A stretch of 64,000 nucleotides of DNA, taken from positions 9,523,001-9,587,000 of the forward strand of contig NZ_CP063373.1 of the NCBI RefSeq assembly GCF_015160855.1, given 5' to 3'. This DNA is from Streptomyces ferrugineus (GTDB taxonomy: Bacteria > Actinomycetota > Actinomycetes > Streptomycetales > Streptomycetaceae). A program made the translations under genes and the position numbers. This document shows, piece by piece, positions 60,011-64,000 of the stretch. Under the pieces are notes generated by a model. That model saw only the letters and a list, made by a program, of their open reading frames with translations. It did no database searches and was not told where the DNA came from. Within the stretch, counting starts at the first letter, position 1; every line of letters begins with the position of its first letter.

Positions 60011-60987
60011 GCGCTGTCCCGGCGCGCGGTCGCCAGCGACTCGAGAACCGCCATGGCGCTGGTCAGCTTCATCTCCGCCTGCGTCCAGGCGAGGGTGCGC
60101 TCGCCCTCCAGCACGCCCGCGGAGATCTCGTCGCCCCGGTGCGCCGGCAGGTCGTGCATGAGGACGGCCCCGGGCCGGCGGCTCATGAACGCCTCGTCGA
60201 TGTAGTAGGGACGGAAGAGTTCCCGCCAGTCGGCGTCCGGCTTCGAGGTGCCCGTCGTCTGCCAGCGCGTCGTGTACACCACGTCGACGGCGTCCGGCGC
60301 CTCGTCCGGGGAATGCGTCTGGCGCAGTACGGAGCCGTTGGCCTCGGCCCTGCTCCGGGCCGCGGCCAGCTCGTGCTCGGGCACGCCGTAGCCGGGCGGG
60401 GTGAGCAGGGTCAGCTCCGTGCCTGGGTAGTGCGCCAGGCCGTGCGCCAGCGCCACGGCACTGTTGTTGCCCTCGCCGACGTACAGCACCTTGACGCCCT
60501 CGACGGCGCCGAAGCGCAGGTTGATGGTGGCCAGGTCGCAGACGCCCTGGGTGGGGTGCTCCTCCTGTCCCATGGCGTTGACCACGGGGATCCCGCCGTA
60601 CCGGGACAGGGTGCGCAGTTGCTCGACGGGGCCCGCGGTCCGCGCGACCAGCAGGTCCAGCATCCGCCCGAAGACCCGGCCGGTGTCCTCCAGGGACTCA
60701 CCGGTCTCCAGCTGGAGGTCGTGCGGGCCGTAGCTGATGATCTGGGCGCCCAGCCGGAGCGCGGCGGTCGTGAAGGCCGTGCGGGTCCGGGTGGAGGTCT
60801 TGGTGAACAGGATCCCCGCGATGGTGTCCCGCAACGGGTGGTCGTGGTCGCTGCGGTCGGCGAAGAAGTCGCAGGACCGGCGCACCAGGGCGTCGAGGTG
60901 TTTGCTGTCCAGCTCGGACAGCGAGAAGACGCCCGTCTCGGGGACGCTCTCGGGCGTTCCCAGGAGGGAACGGGTCTCTGTAGTCAT
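60007..60987 (-). CDS. Ornithine-carbamoyltransferase-like enzyme
   Basis: 326 residues. STRTRTAF (residues 65-72) is the carbamoyl-phosphate motif and HPTQ is intact. The ornithine-binding HCLP motif is HDLPAHRG, so the amino-acid-binding Cys is Asp and a different amine is probably carbamoylated. The coupled SbnA/SbnB pair makes beta-amino diaminopropionate the obvious candidate, which would give beta-ureidoalanine. ATG at 60987. Other carbamoyltransferases of specialised metabolism (VioL type) are related. Confidence 0.85.
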   Translation of the reverse strand: MTTETRSLLGTPESVPETGVFSLSELDSKHLDALVRRSCDFFADRSDHDHPLRDTIAGILFTKTSTRTRTAFTTAALRLGAQIISYGPHDLQLETGESLEDTGRVFGRMLDLLVARTAGPVEQLRTLSRYGGIPVVNAMGQEEHPTQGVCDLATINLRFGAVEGVKVLYVGEGNNSAVALAHGLAHYPGTELTLLTPPGYGVPEHELAAARSRAEANGSVLRQTHSPDEAPDAVDVVYTTRWQTTGTSKPDADWRELFRPYYIDEAFMSRRPGAVLMHDLPAHRGDEISAGVLEGERTLAWTQAEMKLTSAMAVLESLATARRDSA

Positions 60988-61008
60988 TTTCTTGTCCCGT
61001 GTCCGTCG

Positions 61009-61926
61009 TCAGAGCAACCCGGCGGACATGAAGGAGTCCCGTGCACCCGGCACGTCCAACACGCCTACGGATTCGAACAGTTGAAAGGTGTGCCGGGCAC
61101 TGGCCCGGATGCCGTCCCGGGTCCTGTCCGGGGCGTAGACGTCGGCGAGGACCTCGCTCACGGACGCCTCGTCCAGTCCCGCCAGCCGGAGGGAGCCGCG
61201 CACCGGCACCAGGTCGGGCGTCAGGCTGCGGCTGACCAGTTCCGGCAGGCAGCGCGAGGCCCGCTCCCGCAGGGCGGGGCTCAGGTCGTGCCAGAGTTCC
61301 TTGAAGAACGCCGCAAAGTACGCGTGGTGGCGTCCCTCGTCCTGGGCGTGGTCCCGCACGACCTCCCGCACGGTGCCGACCACCGTCTGGTCCTTGGGGA
61401 TGTCCTTCAGGATCGAGGTGACCAGCGTCTCGAAGACGACCACCTGGAGCAGCTGGACGAGAATCGTCTCACCGGGCATGACCGAGGCCCCGAGGCCGTC
61501 GAGACGGTCGAGGAACGGGGCGAAGTCGTAGGCGGGCACCTCGACGCCGGTGGCATCGCTCACCTGCTCCACCACGTCCAGGCTGTACAGGGCGTGGTAG
61601 GCCTCGTCGCAGTAGATCTTGTACGCGTCCAGCCGCGTCGCCGCCGGCAGCGGCAGGCCCGACGTGCCGTTCGCGATGCGCTCGGCCGCCCGGTTCACCA
61701 CACTCGTCTCGAAGTGCATCGTGAACTGCATGTACTGGTACAGATGACGTGCGGTGATCCGGTACCGCTCCTCGGGCTCCAGGGCGGCCACGAGGGGATG
61801 GTCCAGGTACGGGATGAGCTTGTGCGGGAAGAGGGTCTTGCCCTCCTCCAGTTCCCGCGCCATGACCCGCCGCGGGTCGGTCCGCACCCCAGCCTTGTCG
61901 TACCAGCCGTCCAGCGGCGACTTCAT
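61009..61926 (-). CDS. AurF-like diiron oxygenase 2
   Basis: 305 residues. DAYKIYCDEAYHALYS, FETLVTSIL and DHAQDEGRHHAYFAAF carry the diiron ligands, nearly the same as in the 48248 protein. Without the Ala-rich N-terminal region it shows the normal length and start (MKSPLDGWYDK). ATG at 61926 follows AGGAG. It begins the tight part of the minus operon with the carbamoyltransferase 21 bp away. Probable N-oxygenase acting on diaminopropionate or its ureido derivative; substrate not proven. Confidence 0.87.
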   Translation of the reverse strand: MKSPLDGWYDKAGVRTDPRRVMARELEEGKTLFPHKLIPYLDHPLVAALEPEERYRITARHLYQYMQFTMHFETSVVNRAAERIANGTSGLPLPAATRLDAYKIYCDEAYHALYSLDVVEQVSDATGVEVPAYDFAPFLDRLDGLGASVMPGETILVQLLQVVVFETLVTSILKDIPKDQTVVGTVREVVRDHAQDEGRHHAYFAAFFKELWHDLSPALRERASRCLPELVSRSLTPDLVPVRGSLRLAGLDEASVSEVLADVYAPDRTRDGIRASARHTFQLFESVGVLDVPGARDSFMSAGLL

Positions 61927-61943
61927 CTCAGCTCTCCTGATGT

Positions 61944-62585
61944 CTAGATTCCCGTGACCGCGGAGACCATCAGCCACAGTCCGACGGCGACCAGGGCCGC
62001 CCCCGCGACCGTCTCCAGGACGCGGCGCCATCCGTCCTTGCGGAACACGTCTCCCATGCGGGCGACGATCGCCGCGTACGCGAGCAGGGAGAGGAAACTC
62101 AGGGCGACGTGAATGGCCGCCAGCAGCAGCGAGGAGGAAAGGGACGACCCGTCCGCCGGAATGAACTGCGGCAGCAGGGAGGTGTAGAAGACACCGACCT
62201 TCGGGTTTCCCAGACTGGTCAGGGCGCCTTGGCGCCAGTCCCTTCCGGAGCGCGCGGGCGCCTCTTCCCGCCCGGCCTGACGGGCCGCGTCCGGTGTCCC
62301 GGTCCGGCGTGCCGCCACGAGCGCCTGCACGCCCAGATACACCAGATAGGCGGCCCCGGCGGCTCTGAGCAGGTTGAACAGCGTCGGCGACGCGGCCAGG
62401 GCGGTCGCGAGCCCGATGGACGACATCAGGGCCCAGGCGACCAGCCCCGCGCACACACCGACGGTGGTGCGGACCGCGCTCCTGAAGTCACCGCTCAGCG
62501 TGTTGCGCACCACGACGAGCGTGTCGGCTCCAGGAATGATCACCAAGAGACCTGCGACTGCCACGTACCCTGAAATGTCAATCAA
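61944..62585 (-). CDS. LysE/RhtB-family amino acid exporter
   Basis: 213 residues, six hydrophobic segments. VIIPGADTLVVVRNTLSGDFRSAVRT is the family signature near the N-terminus, and SLGNPKVGVFYTSLLPQFI the second. It probably exports a free non-proteinogenic amino acid, so it may provide self-protection or release an amino-acid-like product. ATG at 62585; a 23-residue ORF lies 51 bp upstream on the same strand. Confidence 0.88.
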   Translation of the reverse strand: MIDISGYVAVAGLLVIIPGADTLVVVRNTLSGDFRSAVRTTVGVCAGLVAWALMSSIGLATALAASPTLFNLLRAAGAAYLVYLGVQALVAARRTGTPDAARQAGREEAPARSGRDWRQGALTSLGNPKVGVFYTSLLPQFIPADGSSLSSSLLLAAIHVALSFLSLLAYAAIVARMGDVFRKDGWRRVLETVAGAALVAVGLWLMVSAVTGI

Positions 62586-62636
62586 TGGGATCCACTGCCA
62601 GGTAGGCCGAATTCAGCAGGCAGGCCGGGAGAGAAA

Positions 62637-62708
62637 TCAGTCCCAACGAATGTCGGACGCCTGCCCACAACGCTCGAGAGAGAACATGTCACGAATGAGC
62701 GAGAACAT
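62637..62708 (-). CDS. 23-residue ORF upstream of the exporter
   Basis: ATG at 62708 has AGGAG seven bases upstream, as strong a site as any in the window. The peptide contains two related blocks, MFSLIRD and MFSLERC, and a single Cys, ending SDIRWD. It opens the long minus operon. It may be a leader peptide controlling the exporter, or a second small pathway peptide. Only the ribosome site and position support it. Confidence 0.45.
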   Translation of the reverse strand: MFSLIRDMFSLERCGQASDIRWD

Positions 62709-62962
62709 TTTCGGTCTCCTGCTTTCTGGGATTGCCAGTTGGTACGGGATTTCCGGGTAATACAGGCTCGGTAGCCCGGTTTCGAGCATCACCTATCACC
62801 GTTCAACAACTCCAGCCCCGCGGCCATCATCTCCCTGCAGTGCAGGGACATGAGCCGCATCTGCCGTGGACGGGTCGGCCGGCGGGCTCCCACAGTGGAG
62901 CGAGCCATGTCACAACCGCCGCGAACGTCTTCGTGGCCCGAGACAACAGAGACGGAGTGCTC

Positions 62963-63805
62963 TTGTCCGCACCCACTCCGGCCGGCGCCGCCCTGACGCC
63001 CCTGGCCCGCCGTTCGGCGGCCGGGCCGCTGCGCATCGGCGTCCTGGTCTCCGCCACCGGCGCCAACCTCACCACGCTGCTGGACCTGCAACGGACACGG
63101 CCCGAGGAGTTCCGGGTCTGCCTCGTCGCCTCGCACGCGGAGCGGGTCAAGGCCCTGGACGTGGCACGGCAGGCCGGGGTCGAGGCGTGGCCGGGCGACT
63201 TCGACCGCGTCTGCGGAACGGCGTCGGCCGCCGTCGGCCGGGCGGGCCGCGAGGCCTACCGGGACCGGGCCCGGCGATGGCACGACGCGCTGGACGGACG
63301 GATCGCCGACTGGGAGCGGGACAACGGCGAGCTGGACCTGATCGTCCTCGCCTACCACCGCTGGATCGACGGCCGGCTGCTCGAACGCTACCGGGGACGC
63401 ATGATCAACCAGCACCCGGCCGATCTGTCGGTCCTTGACGAAGAGGGCCACCGGCGGTTCACGGGCAAGGACCCCGTCCGCCTCGCGATGGCGGCGGGCC
63501 GTGAGACGACCCGCACCTCCTGCTTCCTCGTGGACGGCACCCGGGACGGCGGCGCGATCCTCGCGATGGGGCCGGAGGTGCCCGTCGAGGGACGACGGCC
63601 CACCGCCGAGGACGCCCAGGCGCAGGAGATGAAGCAGAAGAGCCTCAGCGACCGGCCCTGTCTGCGGTGGTCGGTGGAGGCATTCGCGGCGGGGCGGCTC
63701 GCCCTGTCGGACCAGCGACACCGCGACAGCAGCCGGGTCGTGGTGGTGGACGGAGAGCCGACCGAGCTCGGCGGACGGCGACTGACCGGGGAGCCCCTGA
63801 CATGA
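62963..63805 (+). CDS. PurN-like formyltransferase
   Basis: 280 residues. RIGVLVSATGANLTTLLDL is the N-terminal phosphate-binding region of glycinamide-ribonucleotide-type formyltransferases, and MINQHPADLSVLD gives the catalytic Asn/His block (NxHP). It uses 10-formyltetrahydrofolate to formylate an amine or hydroxylamine. Together with N-oxygenases it could make an N-hydroxyformamide. TTG at 62963 with GGAG five bases before is preferred; GTG 62957 is possible. The stop overlaps the next gene (ATGA). Confidence 0.8.
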   Translation: MSAPTPAGAALTPLARRSAAGPLRIGVLVSATGANLTTLLDLQRTRPEEFRVCLVASHAERVKALDVARQAGVEAWPGDFDRVCGTASAAVGRAGREAYRDRARRWHDALDGRIADWERDNGELDLIVLAYHRWIDGRLLERYRGRMINQHPADLSVLDEEGHRRFTGKDPVRLAMAAGRETTRTSCFLVDGTRDGGAILAMGPEVPVEGRRPTAEDAQAQEMKQKSLSDRPCLRWSVEAFAAGRLALSDQRHRDSSRVVVVDGEPTELGGRRLTGEPLT

Positions 63806-64000
63806 CCGACCTCGCCGACGAGCGAATCCCTTCCTTCGCCGGGGCGGGCAACCTGGTCTACCGCGAACCGGACGTCCCCCGGTTCGTCTCCGGCTCGGGC
63901 AGCTGGCTGACCGCGCACGACGGGCGCCGGTACCTCGACGCGGAGGCCGCCAACGGCACCGTCGCCTTCGGCTACGACGCCACCCTGCTTCAGGAGGCGA
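63802..64000 (+). CDS. Class III PLP aminotransferase, N-terminal part
   Basis: 66 codons before the window ends. FVSGSGSWLTAHDGRRYLDAEAANGT with a following VAFGYD is the N-terminal strand of class III aminotransferases (acetylornithine, GABA, DABA type). ATG 63802 overlaps the formyltransferase stop. The cluster clearly continues to the right. Confidence 0.8.
   Translation, partial: MTDLADERIPSFAGAGNLVYREPDVPRFVSGSGSWLTAHDGRRYLDAEAANGTVAFGYDATLLQEA

Overview
The window reads as chromosomal DNA of a Streptomyces-like actinomycete. It is very GC-rich, third codon positions are strongly G/C, GTG and TTG starts are frequent, there is a Tat-exported protein, and two specialised-metabolite regions lie side by side. 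No rRNA, tRNA or CRISPR array was found.

Layout. (1) 1-2.1 kb: the edge of a family 2 glycosyltransferase and a Tat-exported protein preceded by a LacI-type palindrome. (2) 2.4-6.0 kb: a minus-strand operon MFS / GNAT-fold acyltransferase / MFS, then a 1 kb gap with a decayed IS630 transposase. (3) 6.9-23.9 kb: a plus-strand, highly dissociated NRPS operon. It encodes A-PCP-C, a free PCP, a thioesterase-like protein with Cys at the nucleophile position, A-PCP with a proline-like code, two free C domains, another free PCP, a branched-chain aminotransferase, an MbtH-A-PCP fusion, a P450, a Ser thioesterase, a second Cys-type thioesterase-fold protein and a class II aaRS-like protein resembling amino acid:carrier-protein ligases. 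(4) 24.4-31.4 kb: a convergent minus-strand tailoring operon: cupins, an MppJ-like iron methyltransferase, an aromatic amino acid hydroxylase, a CsaA-like protein, a B12-binding protein and a radical SAM protein as separate overlapping genes, and a DUF364-like protein. About 120 bp direct repeats bracket this block. (5) 31.4-36.5 kb: scarred DNA with repeats and IS remnants, an EEP-family hydrolase, an SHMT-like PLP enzyme and an FHA/winged-helix-like regulator.

(6) 36.5-64 kb: a second cluster that continues past the window end. Minus strand 44.5-36.5 kb: amidohydrolase, two tandem HxH cupins, alpha/beta hydrolase, NDPK-like protein, HAD phosphatase, BFD-type ferredoxin, LuxR regulator, a 42-codon ORF coupled to an MFS exporter. 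Plus strand 44.7-49.3 kb: a 22-residue peptide gene with a YxxP leader-type motif and a strong attenuator, an asparagine-synthetase-like enzyme, a nucleotidyltransferase, a PqqD-like recognition protein and an AurF-type diiron oxygenase. Minus strand 62.7-49.4 kb: a 23-residue ORF, LysE exporter, second AurF-type oxygenase, carbamoyltransferase, SbnA and SbnB homologues (L-2,3-diaminopropionate supply), Fe/2OG oxygenase, haem-oxygenase-like diiron oxygenase, a DapF homologue without its catalytic cysteines, aminotransferase, circularly permuted ATP-grasp, MFS, PIG-L deacetylase and ATP-grasp ligase. At the right edge, plus strand: a formyltransferase and the start of a class III aminotransferase.

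Reading. Region 3-4 should make a short peptide from a proline-like residue, aliphatic residues (one possibly beta-hydroxylated) and possibly a beta-methyl or hydroxylated aromatic residue, with acyl groups shuttled between free carriers. Region 6 is the best candidate for an undescribed system: a leader-like peptide with almost no core, recognition domains, amide-forming ligases, diaminopropionate/carbamoyl supply and several N- or C-oxygenases. This suggests a small non-proteinogenic product built on, or guided by, a ribosomal peptide. That is inference; no product is identified.
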